DNA from: Arthrobacter sp. Edens01
GTDB taxonomy: Bacteria > Actinomycetota > Actinomycetes > Actinomycetales > Micrococcaceae
DNA: 64,000 nt
Assembly: GCF_001307035.1 (NCBI RefSeq)
Contig: NZ_LKIU01000005.1
Location: 203,664-267,663, forward strand
Reading direction: 5' to 3'
Below, in pieces: positions 45,420 through 53,833 of the stretch (positions are counted from its first letter, which is position 1; the number at the start of each line of letters is the position of its first letter). The notes under the pieces are model-generated. The model was given only the letters and a program-made list of their open reading frames with translations, was not told the DNA's origin and searched no databases. A program made the position numbers and the translations under genes.

Positions 45420-46202
45420 TTACCGGGCCAGTCCCGCTACCGTCTCTGCCAGGATCGGGTAGATCTTGTCCGCAAGGTACGCGTGCCCGGCGTTGGTGGG
45501 GTGGACTCCGTCCGTCCCGATCAGCGTGCTGTCACTGCCGGCGAACCAGCCTTCGGCCAGCGCATCCACGTAGCGGACCTTGGCGTCCGCCGCGGCACGG
45601 GCGATGGCCTGGTTGTTGGCGGAAATGGAAGACGGAACGTTGGCATCAACCCAGACCGGGCCCACCACAATGATCTCTGCCTTCGGGGCGAGGGTCTGCA
45701 GGTCCATGTACAGGCTGCGGGCCGCCTCGTACATGGCAGCGTCACTTTGGCGGCCGTCATTGCGGCTGCCGAAGACCAGCACGACGTCGGCTTCCGGACT
45801 CAGGAACTGGTTGGCGGCTTCGCCGAAGACCAGGCCGGTAGCGCCGCGGGTGATGTAACCGGAACCCGGCTGCGCAACCGGGTTGAGTTCCACCGGGTTG
45901 CCGTCCTCATAGAACCGGGTCCCTGTCAGGCTGGTCCAGTTGGACAGGCCTTTGCCTCCCTCATCGGAGCCGGCCACGTAGGAATCACCGAGGACATCGA
46001 TCCTTGCGCGTGTTTCCTCCAGTGCTGCGGCAGTGGATACCGGCGTCTGCGGCTCCTGTGCCTGGCCCGTCCCGGACTGGGACAGTGCATAAGCGGAGAT
46101 CAGTCCCGCGAGCACTGCAAGGAGGAGAAGCAGCAGGCTCCTGGGGGCACGCGGCCTTTTGAAGCGGGCGCTGGCTGTGTGGTTACCGCGTCGTGTAGGC
46201 AT
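45420..46202 (-). CDS. secreted or membrane-anchored SGNH/GDSL hydrolase
   Basis: A 260-aa protein with a basic N-terminus and one strong hydrophobic segment (about 22-41), a signal peptide or anchor. The hydrolase blocks are present: GDSYVAGS (nucleophile Ser), a Gly block TRGATG, GSRND, and DGVHPTNAGH with the Asp-His pair. Such enzymes remove acetyl or other acyl groups, so it may edit the glycan acetylated by its convergent neighbour. ATG 46202 has no proper ribosome site; the open frame extends further upstream but crosses the leader of the next plus-strand gene. A leaderless message is possible. Confidence 0.85.
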   Translation of the reverse strand: MPTRRGNHTASARFKRPRAPRSLLLLLLAVLAGLISAYALSQSGTGQAQEPQTPVSTAAALEETRARIDVLGDSYVAGSDEGGKGLSNWTSLTGTRFYEDGNPVELNPVAQPGSGYITRGATGLVFGEAANQFLSPEADVVLVFGSRNDGRQSDAAMYEAARSLYMDLQTLAPKAEIIVVGPVWVDANVPSSISANNQAIARAAADAKVRYVDALAEGWFAGSDSTLIGTDGVHPTNAGHAYLADKIYPILAETVAGLAR

Positions 46203-46278
46203 TCCTGAATTGTAATCGAACGGTCTCCTAAATGAACACCAATTTTGAGAAATTATTACTCGCTTCAGGGGGAAGTGC

Positions 46279-46644
46279 ATGAATAAAATACTTGTTTTCG
46301 TTCCGGCGGAAAAATGTAATGGGGGAAAGGTCTCCGCCCTTGCGGCCGGTGTCAGGATAAGGGGCGGATGGACGCACCATCCTCTATGTTCCGGACACAC
46401 TGCGGGCCTGCAGGCACAAGGAAAGGCCCTGCGGGGCGGCGTGGTCCGGCATCGGCGGCATTTCACCAAATACCGGCCTGCGTCATTTCGGCCACAGGGT
46501 GGAGCAGCAGCCAATCCGCTCTTCTTCCGGTATTTCGCGGGAATGGGAATAAACCCTCTTTCCCGGCGGGAGGCCGGCTCATTAACGCCTTTCAGGGCAG
46601 CTCCACAACGGCTGTTGTTCAAATGTGGCGGGGTGGGCAGGTGA
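46279..46644 (+). CDS. small hypothetical protein, coupled to the next glycosyltransferase
   Basis: A 121-aa frame with a strong ribosome site (CAGGGGGAA, 8 bases before ATG). Its stop overlaps the GTG start of the following transferase as GTGA. The N-terminus MNKILVFVPAEKCNGGK resembles the beginning of a GT-B protein, but the rest does not continue as one. The region is A/T-richer than its neighbours at its start and its codon use is weaker. It could be a real small gene, a leader frame, or the remains of a broken transferase. I do not recognise it. Confidence 0.35.
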   Translation: MNKILVFVPAEKCNGGKVSALAAGVRIRGGWTHHPLCSGHTAGLQAQGKALRGGVVRHRRHFTKYRPASFRPQGGAAANPLFFRYFAGMGINPLSRREAGSLTPFRAAPQRLLFKCGGVGR

Positions 46645-47957
46645 CCGCCCCGCTGAGGGGAGCGCTCGGTGCCCGCAACGGCGTCGTACCTGCTGTGAAG
46701 CCTGGCCCGGTGCCGGCGTCGAAGCGAACGGGCAGGCGCCGGATCCTTCCGGGATGGACCCCGGCAGTCCTTCAGGTGGGCGGGCTGGCAGGTCCCGGGG
46801 CAGCGGCCGGCGGTGTCTGGGTGGTCGCGCGGACGCAGAGCGACGCGCTGGCCGCGGCCGGCGCGGAAGTCGAGCTGGTTGGCGGATGGCTGGGCACCCT
46901 GCCGCAGGAGGACCCGGAACCTGCACGGCAGCTGCGCCGTGATGACGGAAGCAGTGATAAAGGAAGCAGTGCGGAAGGAAAACGGGCTGTAGCTGCACGG
47001 CTGTTCCGGATGCGCCGTCCGGTTCCGGGCGCCGGGCTCCGGGCACCAGTCAGCTTTGCGTTCCCCCGGCACATGCGCAGAAGTGCGCCTGCGGCTGATG
47101 TGGCGCATGTTCATCTCTGCAGGGACTTCGTGACCTGTATTTCGACTCTTTTGCTCGGGCGCGCCGGCACGCCGGTGGTGGCCCAGACTCATGGGATGCT
47201 CCTGCCGTCGGACCGCCGGGCACTGCGTATGTTTGACCGGCTGATTACCCGCAGGGTTCTGCAGATACCGGCGCTCTGGCTGACCCTCACGGAAGACGAG
47301 GAACGCGGACTGGCCCGGCTGGGCGTTGACCCCGGACGGTTCCGCCGCGTGGTGAACGCAACGCCCGAGCCAGGGCAGGCTTGGTCAGACCCGGAGAAAC
47401 CTGTTTTCCTGTTCGCAGCCCGGCTCGCACCGCGCAAACAGCCCGGGGTTTTTGTGCAGGCGGCGCTGGAGGCGCTGGCCGCCGGACTGGACGCACGGTT
47501 TGTAGTGGCCGGGCCTGACCAGGGTGAAGCGGCGAAGGTCCAGGCGCTGGTAGAAGGTTCCGGATACGCGGACCGGTTCGAACTGGTCGGCGAGCTGGGG
47601 CCTGCAGAGGTGCGCCAGCGGATGGCCGGCTGCACAGCATACGTGCTGCCCGCGCTGTCCGAGCCGTATCCCATGACGGTGCTGGAGGCAGCCGCTCTGG
47701 GTGCACCGGTGATCCTGACTGAGCAGTGCGGTCTTGCTGCGCTGATGGACAGGCAGGAGGCTGCTGTGGTGGTGGAGCCCAGTGTCCCTGCCGTGCGGGA
47801 TGCGATGCTCAGGCTGGCGGGGGACCGCGCGGAACGTGAGCGGATCGGCGGCAACGCACGGCTGGTCCACCGGGAGAACTGGTCCACCGAGGCACTGGCG
47901 CAGGACCTGTTGGATGCTTACCGCGGCGCAGCCGGACTGCAGGGCGGGCAGCCATGA
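46641..47957 (+). CDS. glycosyltransferase family 4
   Basis: About 438 aa. The N-terminal half is poorly conserved, with LQVGGLAGPGAAAGGVW near the start. The middle has HLCRDFVTCISTLLLGRAG and VVAQTHGMLLPSD; the donor half has PVFLFAARLAPRKQPGVF, VAGPDQGEAAKVQAL and ALSEPYPMTVLEAAALGAPVI, the usual GT4 EX7E motif region. GTG 46641 overlaps the preceding small frame; ATG 46623 is an alternative. The stop overlaps the polymerase gene by 4 bp. Confidence 0.85.
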   Translation: MTAPLRGALGARNGVVPAVKPGPVPASKRTGRRRILPGWTPAVLQVGGLAGPGAAAGGVWVVARTQSDALAAAGAEVELVGGWLGTLPQEDPEPARQLRRDDGSSDKGSSAEGKRAVAARLFRMRRPVPGAGLRAPVSFAFPRHMRRSAPAADVAHVHLCRDFVTCISTLLLGRAGTPVVAQTHGMLLPSDRRALRMFDRLITRRVLQIPALWLTLTEDEERGLARLGVDPGRFRRVVNATPEPGQAWSDPEKPVFLFAARLAPRKQPGVFVQAALEALAAGLDARFVVAGPDQGEAAKVQALVEGSGYADRFELVGELGPAEVRQRMAGCTAYVLPALSEPYPMTVLEAAALGAPVILTEQCGLAALMDRQEAAVVVEPSVPAVRDAMLRLAGDRAERERIGGNARLVHRENWSTEALAQDLLDAYRGAAGLQGGQP

Positions 47958-49402
47958 GTTCCTCCCTGCTGCCGGCGCTCGGCGCGGCCAACGGGACGAA
48001 GCCGCGCGCCGGTTCACGGTCGGCCAGCGCCCTGGCAGCGTTCGTGGTTTTTGCAGTGGTGATTCCCCTGCTCATGCGTGCTTCCAGCGCGGTGTTCTAT
48101 ACGGACACCGACTTCCTGATCCGCTATGCCGTGGTTCTCTATGCTGCGGTGAAACTGTCGCTCCTGCTTGGCCAGCCTGCGGTGCGGCCGGTCTCCGGGG
48201 TCTTTTGGATCTTCATCTACACCTGCATGGGCGTGGCGCCGCTGGCCCAGCTCACAACCGGCCGGACTACAGCCCTGGCAATCCAGGTTGATGAGCGGAT
48301 GCTGACCGGCGCTAGCCTGCTGACGCTGCTGGGATGCGCCTGTTTCGACGCCGCCTACCACCTGCGGCTGCGCCGGCCGTCGGCTCTGGCCCCGCGTCTG
48401 CGCTTCCGTGAGCTGCGCAGCCTGAGGGTACTGCGCATCTTTTCCGTCGCTGCCCTGGCCGCAGGCCTGGTGTACATAGTCCAGGTGGGCGGCCCTGCCG
48501 TGTTTTTCCTCAGCCGCCAGGAAACCGGCGAAGCGCTGGACGCCATCAATCCGGAGAGCGGCGACGCGCTGCGGGCGATCATCTCCGGTGCCGGTACGGT
48601 GGCCTGCCTCTGCGCGCTGATCTTCTATCTCCATGTCATCCGTGCCAGGCAGCACCGGCTGGCCCTCCAGGACATAGCCCTGATCGTGGCCCTCGTGGGG
48701 CTGAACGTCATCGTTAACAACCCGATTTCCAACTCCCGCTACTGGACCCTGGCAGTGCTCTTCGGGCTGGTCCTGCCCCTGGTCCGCGGACACAAGGTGC
48801 TCTTCAACGTCGCCATAGTCGCCGGGACCCTGGCCTCGATCCTCGTCTTCCCGATGGCGGATATCTCCCGGCGGGCCGCCGGTACCCAGGCGCCGCTGGA
48901 GGTTGATTCGGTCTGGACCATGATCGCAACGAAGGACTATGACCAGTTCACCATGCTGGCCAACACGCTGGGCTACACGGCAGACCACGGACTGTCCTGG
49001 GGGATGCAGGCCCTGGGCCCGCTGCTGTTCTGGGTGCCCAGGGTGCTCTGGCCGCAGAAGCCTTTCGACACCGGTGTGGAAGTCGGCATGTGGATGAACA
49101 ACTCCAACCTCAATCTTTCGGCGCCGCTCTGGGCTGAAGCCTGGATCAACTTCGGCCTGGTGGGAGTGGTGGTCGCCTTTGTGGGACTGGGGATCCTTGC
49201 CCAGCGGCTGGATGCGGGGTTCCGGATGGACGTGCTGGGTATGGGCTCAGCCGGCTACCTGGGGATCGCCATTTTTGCCGGCTACCTCTTTATCCTGCTC
49301 CGCGGATCCCTGCTCCAGTCCACGGGACGGCTGATGATCCTGATTCTCTCCATTCTTATTCTTACCGCCGTGGCCAAGGGCCGCGAAAGGAGCGCAGCAT
49401 GA
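47954..49402 (+). CDS. Wzy-like oligosaccharide repeat-unit polymerase
   Basis: A 482-aa polytopic membrane protein, with hydrophobic helices throughout. It has NNPISNSRYWTLAVLFGLVL in the middle and a large outer loop with MLANTLGYTADHGLSWGMQ and LLFWVPRVLWPQKPFDTG, a pattern seen in EpsG/Wzy-type polymerases. It is located between a glycosyltransferase and the CDP-alcohol phosphotransferase with overlapping ends. This is the second polymerase-type protein in the window. Confidence 0.78.
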   Translation: MSSSLLPALGAANGTKPRAGSRSASALAAFVVFAVVIPLLMRASSAVFYTDTDFLIRYAVVLYAAVKLSLLLGQPAVRPVSGVFWIFIYTCMGVAPLAQLTTGRTTALAIQVDERMLTGASLLTLLGCACFDAAYHLRLRRPSALAPRLRFRELRSLRVLRIFSVAALAAGLVYIVQVGGPAVFFLSRQETGEALDAINPESGDALRAIISGAGTVACLCALIFYLHVIRARQHRLALQDIALIVALVGLNVIVNNPISNSRYWTLAVLFGLVLPLVRGHKVLFNVAIVAGTLASILVFPMADISRRAAGTQAPLEVDSVWTMIATKDYDQFTMLANTLGYTADHGLSWGMQALGPLLFWVPRVLWPQKPFDTGVEVGMWMNNSNLNLSAPLWAEAWINFGLVGVVVAFVGLGILAQRLDAGFRMDVLGMGSAGYLGIAIFAGYLFILLRGSLLQSTGRLMILILSILILTAVAKGRERSAA

Positions 49403-50154
49403 GCGCACCCCTGTCCAAGACGCGCCCGCAGCCCGGTTTCCGGGAGTCCTTTGACCAGCTGAAGCGGGCACAAAAAACCCGTAAGGGAGCCCCCCTGTAT
49501 TTGCTCTACGTCAACCGGCCAGCCGGGCGGACCATAGCCGCCGCTCTTCGGTTCACCAGGGTGGCACCCAACCACGTAACCTGGGCCGGAGCTGCCCTGA
49601 CCTACGGGACGCTGTTGTGGGTGGCACTGTGGGCACAGCCGACGCCTGCCGCCGCGCTGGCCGGTGTGCTGCTCGCTGTCGGCTATGCGCTGGATTCTGC
49701 GGACGGGCAGCTGGCCCGGCTCCAGGGCACCAGCTCGGCCTACGGGGAATGGCTGGACCACCTGCTGGACAACGGCAGAATCACGGTAATGCATGTGGCC
49801 GCCTTCTGTTTCCTGGCCAGGACCACTGAGTACGACGTCGTGCTGCTGGCGTTGGGCTGCGGAGCGTTCCTTCTGGCCAGCTCCGTCATTTTCTTCGGCG
49901 GAATCCTCTTTGACCAGCTGGCCAAACACTCGGGAACCGGCGGTGGACCTGAACCTGTCCGGGACGACCGGCGCCTGTTTGTCCGTTCCGTGGTGATGCT
50001 GCCGGTGGACTACGGGGTCACCTGCCTTGTCTTCCTGCTGTTGCCCGGTCCTGTGGTGTTCCTGGCTGCCTACCTCACCCTCGCTGCGGCCCACGTCCTG
50101 ATCGGGGCCGCCTTTGTACTGCACTGGCGCGGCAAGCTCCTTCGGCTGCGCTGA
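49399..50154 (+). CDS. CDP-alcohol phosphatidyltransferase family protein
   Basis: A 251-aa membrane enzyme with the complete catalytic motif D-x2-DG-x2-AR-x8-G-x3-D-x3-D: DSADGQLAR, then GEWLDHLLDN. It transfers a phospho-alcohol from a CDP-activated donor. The N-terminal APLYLLYVNRPAGR and TRVAPNHVTW fit the family. It overlaps the polymerase before it and the flippase behind it, so a role in glycan assembly rather than in bulk phospholipid synthesis is likely. The TagD-like enzyme at 57159 could supply a CDP-polyol donor, which is inference. Confidence 0.87.
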   Translation: MSAPLSKTRPQPGFRESFDQLKRAQKTRKGAPLYLLYVNRPAGRTIAAALRFTRVAPNHVTWAGAALTYGTLLWVALWAQPTPAAALAGVLLAVGYALDSADGQLARLQGTSSAYGEWLDHLLDNGRITVMHVAAFCFLARTTEYDVVLLALGCGAFLLASSVIFFGGILFDQLAKHSGTGGGPEPVRDDRRLFVRSVVMLPVDYGVTCLVFLLLPGPVVFLAAYLTLAAAHVLIGAAFVLHWRGKLLRLR

Positions 50155-51398
50155 TGGGAGGCCTGCGCCGCTTCGTCACCTTCGCTGACCAGGGTGTCTC
50201 CAGCGTGTCCAACTTCGTGGCCGTTGCCGTGGCCGCGAACGTGGCCGGCACGGGGGAGTTCGGCCAGTTTTCGCTCGCGTACGCGGGCCTGCTCCTGTTC
50301 CTCGGCGCCCAGCGGGCGTTTGTGGGAGAAACGCTGCTGGTACGGTACTCCCGCACCGGCGCGCTCACGGCCCGGGTGGCGGCCGCCAGCCTGGGCGGTT
50401 CCCTTCTGGTGGCTGTCCCCGCGGCCCTGTTCCTCCTGGCCGGGGCAGCCCTGGCCGGGGAGCGGAATGCGCTGCTGTGGGCGGTCATGGCAGCCGCCGC
50501 TCCGCTGATCCTGCTGCAGGACGGCCTGCGGTATCTGTTCATCTGTGAGGGACGGCCCGGGCGGGCCCTGGCCATAGACGGTCTTTGGGCGGCACTGTCC
50601 ATTCCCGCCATGGTGCTGGCTGCCGGGGAGGGCTGGTCCCTGGCGGCGGTGCTCGGATGGTGGATTGCGGGTGCGGGCGCTGCCCTGGCTGTGGGACTGA
50701 TACTGGCCCGGGCTGTGCCCGCAGTGCGGGCCGGAGGCCGCTGGCTCTGGCTGAACCGGGACTGCTCCTTCCGTTATCTGGCGGAGTTCGCTGCCCTGAA
50801 CGCTTCGAGTTTCGCAGTGCTGTACCTGCTGGTGTTTCCACTCGGCCCGGCCGGTGTTGGCGCGCTGCGCGCTGCGCAGCTGCTGTTTTCGCCGCTGAAT
50901 ACCGTTTTCGCTGCGCTGCGAACTGCCATCATCCCGGAGCTTGTGCGCGCCCGTGGAACGGTGGTGTTCAGGCGCCGGCTGACGGAAGCCACGGCGGTGG
51001 TGCTGGGGCTCGCCCTGTGCTGGGGTGCTGCCGTGCTGATGCTGCCGCAGGCGGCCGGCGAATTTGTGCTGGGGGACACCTGGTCCAATGCCTCAGATCT
51101 GCGGTGGCCCTCTGCTTTCCAGTACCTGGCGATGGTCCCGTACACCATTCTGCTGGCCTACTTCCGTGCTTCCGAGGCCAACCGGTTCTCCACCCTCGTG
51201 CGGGGGATCCTGGCAGGGGCAACGCTTGTTCTTCCGCTGGGTTTCGCCCTGACCGGATCCACCGCAGCTTCCGTGTGGGGATTCACTGCCGCCGTCGGCC
51301 TGGCAGCGGTCTGCGGGCTCCTCGCAGTTCGGGCCGGGCGAGGACGCGTCCCCTCCGGCCCGACCCAGGAGCAGCCGCAGCGGGTCCACGGCCGGTAG
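50154..51398 (+). CDS. second polysaccharide flippase-like membrane protein
   Basis: A 414-aa polytopic membrane protein. The opening RFVTFADQGVSSVSNFVAVA and FGQFSLAYAGLLLFLGAQRA fits the MATE-like polysaccharide transporter superfamily in a short version. It overlaps the CDP-alcohol transferase by one base (TGATG). It would export the product of the second cluster. The last gene of this operon, followed by a shared terminator. Confidence 0.78.
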   Translation: MGGLRRFVTFADQGVSSVSNFVAVAVAANVAGTGEFGQFSLAYAGLLLFLGAQRAFVGETLLVRYSRTGALTARVAAASLGGSLLVAVPAALFLLAGAALAGERNALLWAVMAAAAPLILLQDGLRYLFICEGRPGRALAIDGLWAALSIPAMVLAAGEGWSLAAVLGWWIAGAGAALAVGLILARAVPAVRAGGRWLWLNRDCSFRYLAEFAALNASSFAVLYLLVFPLGPAGVGALRAAQLLFSPLNTVFAALRTAIIPELVRARGTVVFRRRLTEATAVVLGLALCWGAAVLMLPQAAGEFVLGDTWSNASDLRWPSAFQYLAMVPYTILLAYFRASEANRFSTLVRGILAGATLVLPLGFALTGSTAASVWGFTAAVGLAAVCGLLAVRAGRGRVPSGPTQEQPQRVHGR

Positions 51399-51455
51399 CG
51401 GCAGACGGACCCGGTGCCACGTGCACAGACGACAGCAAACGTGAGTCTGAACGAA

Positions 51456-51491
51456 AAGGACCCGGCACCCTGGTTGGGGTGCCGGGTCCTT
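51456..51491. terminator. bidirectional terminator between convergent genes
   Basis: AAGGACCCGGCACCC and GGGTGCCGGGTCCTT pair over 15 bp around TGGTTG. The hairpin lies between the flippase stop (51398) and the stop of the tyrosine kinase gene (51512). Confidence 0.88.
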
Positions 51492-51511
51492 GCTGCCGCC
51501 AAATGGCAGCG

Positions 51512-52984
51512 TTAGTTCTTTACCGCCTGTTTGCGCCGGGAGTTGCGCCCCCGGTCGCCGTTCACAACCTCTGCTGCCTCAGCGATGGGGGAGGATGGCC
51601 GGCCGCTGTGCTGCTCCCCGTCCAGGGGAGACGCCGGAACTGCACCGTAGTCCGTGAGGTATGCGGAGTTCGCGTCCGGGCCGCTGCGGGGAATACCGTT
51701 CAGGACCACGCCAATCACATTGGCCTTCACCAAATTCAACTGTTCAACGGCCTTGGACAGGTTGTGCTGGCTGACCTTCCTGGCGCCCACCACCAGGAGC
51801 AGACTGTCCGTATGCCGGGTCAGGATCGCGGCGTCCGCTACCGGCAGCACCGGAGGGGCATCAAAAATCACGACGTCGTAAGCGGCTTCCATCTCTCCTA
51901 TCAGTTTCTGCATGGTGGAGGAGGCGAGCAGCTCCGTGGGATTCGGCGGCAGCGGACCTGAGGTCAGGATGGACAGACCTGCGTTGCCCCAGTGCTGCGT
52001 GGCATCGGAGAGGTTCGTACGTCCAACCAGCACCGTGGTCAGTCCCACGGAAGGTTCCAGCCCGGTGGCGTCGGCCACTGACGGAAGCCGTAAATCAGCA
52101 TCAACCAGAAGAACCCGCCGTCCGCTCTGTGCCATGCTCAGCGCCAGGTTCAGCGAGACGGTGCTCTTGCCTTCGCCGGCCTGGGCGGAGGTGACCAGCA
52201 GGGACTTCATCGCATGGCCCACTGCAGCGAATTCCAGGTTGGTCCGCAGCTGCCGGAATGCGTCGGTTCCGGATCCGCCCAGCACGAACGGTGCAGAGGA
52301 TCCCTTCGGTGCTTCCGATTCGGTGATGCCGCCAAGCAATGGGAGGGAGGTTGACCGGCGAAGGTCTGCTTCGGTGCGCACATGCCGGTCCAGGACGTTC
52401 CTCAGGACGGCAACTGCAAGCCCTGCGGCCATGCCGTAGAGCAGGCCAAGTGCCAGGTTCAGAGACGTCTTGGGACTGGAAGGGGCGCTGGGTGCCTGGG
52501 CAGTGTCGACGGAGGTCAACCGCACTGGTGAAGGCGTCCCGTTGGTGGGACGCTCGACGTCGGCCACGGCCAGGATCAGGCTTGATACCACCCCGTTGGC
52601 GATGTCCGCGGCCCGCTGGGGGTCCGAGTCGACTGCCTTAATCTCAATGATGACGGTGTTGCGCGAGGTGGAGGCCTTTACGTTCTTGGCCAGCTCGGCG
52701 GAGCTGGTGTTAAGTTCGAGCTCCTCGATGACCGGGTCCAGGACCTGAGGTTTGCTGGCCAGGTTCACATAGGACTGCACGCGGGCCAGCGCAAAGGCAC
52801 TGCCCTGCTGCAGTTCGGCTGAGGTGTCTACGTTCTGGGTGGAGACAAAAAGACTGCTGCTTGCGGTGTACGCCTTTGGCATGGCGACGGAGACGACGGC
52901 AGCGGCGATAAGGCCGCTGAGAGCGAATGAAACTATGAGCATCCAATTGCGTCGCAGGATGAGGATCTGTTCGCGCATATCCAT
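51512..52984 (-). CDS. polysaccharide co-polymerase / BY-type tyrosine autokinase
   Basis: A 490-aa fusion of a Wzz domain and a cytosolic BY-kinase. The N-terminal hydrophobic segment (about 14-33) is followed by an extracytoplasmic part and a second segment near 175-195. The kinase has Walker A SAQAGEGKSTVSLNLA, Walker A' LLVDADLRLPS and Walker B VVIFDAPPVLPV. The C-terminus has only two tyrosines (AYLTDYG) and no dense Tyr cluster, and ends in a basic tail. It controls chain length and export. The low-molecular-weight phosphatase at 62678 is the natural partner. ATG 52984 is the likely start. Confidence 0.92.
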   Translation of the reverse strand: MDMREQILILRRNWMLIVSFALSGLIAAAVVSVAMPKAYTASSSLFVSTQNVDTSAELQQGSAFALARVQSYVNLASKPQVLDPVIEELELNTSSAELAKNVKASTSRNTVIIEIKAVDSDPQRAADIANGVVSSLILAVADVERPTNGTPSPVRLTSVDTAQAPSAPSSPKTSLNLALGLLYGMAAGLAVAVLRNVLDRHVRTEADLRRSTSLPLLGGITESEAPKGSSAPFVLGGSGTDAFRQLRTNLEFAAVGHAMKSLLVTSAQAGEGKSTVSLNLALSMAQSGRRVLLVDADLRLPSVADATGLEPSVGLTTVLVGRTNLSDATQHWGNAGLSILTSGPLPPNPTELLASSTMQKLIGEMEAAYDVVIFDAPPVLPVADAAILTRHTDSLLLVVGARKVSQHNLSKAVEQLNLVKANVIGVVLNGIPRSGPDANSAYLTDYGAVPASPLDGEQHSGRPSSPIAEAAEVVNGDRGRNSRRKQAVKN

Positions 52985-53046
52985 TGGTTACCCCTTCCCT
53001 TGGATAAGACGTGTGGCTGCTGGCAGTGCGTAGCGGTTCCGGGGGC

Positions 53047-53775
53047 TCATACACGGAGCCATGAATAGCACTGGCTGGATTCCACTCGGGCCGCATCGGC
53101 CCCGATGGTGACAGGCACGGTGCCGTCATACTCACCGATCGTGGCGCCGGAAGCGGTGAAAACCGAGATAGTGCAACCCTCTGTGACCGTGTACGGGCGG
53201 TAGGTCCCGGCCGCGATCGAGGGTTTCTCGGCCTGCGGAGCAGCTTCTGCGACGGCAAACTCGCCGTCCGGGAATCCGAGTGCCGCTGCCTCGAGTTCAG
53301 GCAGGAGGTCAGTGCACAGAACCGTGATGGCCTCGCTGGTTTCAGCCAAGGGACTGGTAATGAGTTCACTGATTACGGCTTCGGGGTCGGCGGACTTGGC
53401 GGTCAGCAGCAGCTCACAGCGTTCCTGGCCAACCTGCAGCACCGCATTCGGGTCCATCCCTTCCGGCACCTTGCCCTCCAGGAAACGCTGCTCAGTTTCG
53501 TTGAACGTGGGAACCGGAGCAGGCTGCGGGGACTGGCCGGCGCCGTCCTGTTCTTCCGAAGCAGCTGGCGGCGCCTGATCCGATGCCGGACTGCTGCTTG
53601 CGCCTGCCTTCGGGCTGGCTGGGGAGGTTGAGGGGGACGAGGTGGCAGCTGCCTTCGGTGTGCCCTGAGGGTCGGGATCGGAGGCAGTGCAGGCTGTGGC
53701 CGTCCCCAGCAACGGGACCAGCAGCCCCGCGGTCAGCACTCGTGCTGCCGCGGATTTTCTGAGACCAGGCTTCAT
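53047..53775 (-). CDS. putative lipoprotein of unknown function
   Basis: A 242-aa exported protein. The N-terminus MKPGLRKSAAARVL leads into a hydrophobic stretch ending in GTATAC, an acceptable lipobox with Cys at about 29. A Ser/Pro/Ala-rich spacer to about 85 is followed by a globular part with QVGQERCELLL and a C-terminal beta-rich YTVTEGCTISVF, GATIGEYDG, with three further cysteines. I do not recognise the family. It lies between a secreted repeat protein and the tyrosine kinase on the same strand, so a cell-surface glycan role is likely but unproven. The frame extends upstream but ATG 53775 gives the signal peptide. Confidence 0.7.
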   Translation of the reverse strand: MKPGLRKSAAARVLTAGLLVPLLGTATACTASDPDPQGTPKAAATSSPSTSPASPKAGASSSPASDQAPPAASEEQDGAGQSPQPAPVPTFNETEQRFLEGKVPEGMDPNAVLQVGQERCELLLTAKSADPEAVISELITSPLAETSEAITVLCTDLLPELEAAALGFPDGEFAVAEAAPQAEKPSIAAGTYRPYTVTEGCTISVFTASGATIGEYDGTVPVTIGADAARVESSQCYSWLRV

Positions 53776-53833
53776 GCGGTGTACTTTCTGTTCGGGCGGA
53801 ACCGGGTGCTCCGCAAAACGGAATCTTGAATGG

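Noticed and set aside
46203-47192. N-terminal extension of the SGNH hydrolase frame by 330 residues
   Set aside because: The extension is Arg/Pro-rich without domain character and overlaps the plus-strand transferase. The signal segment begins just after ATG 46202.
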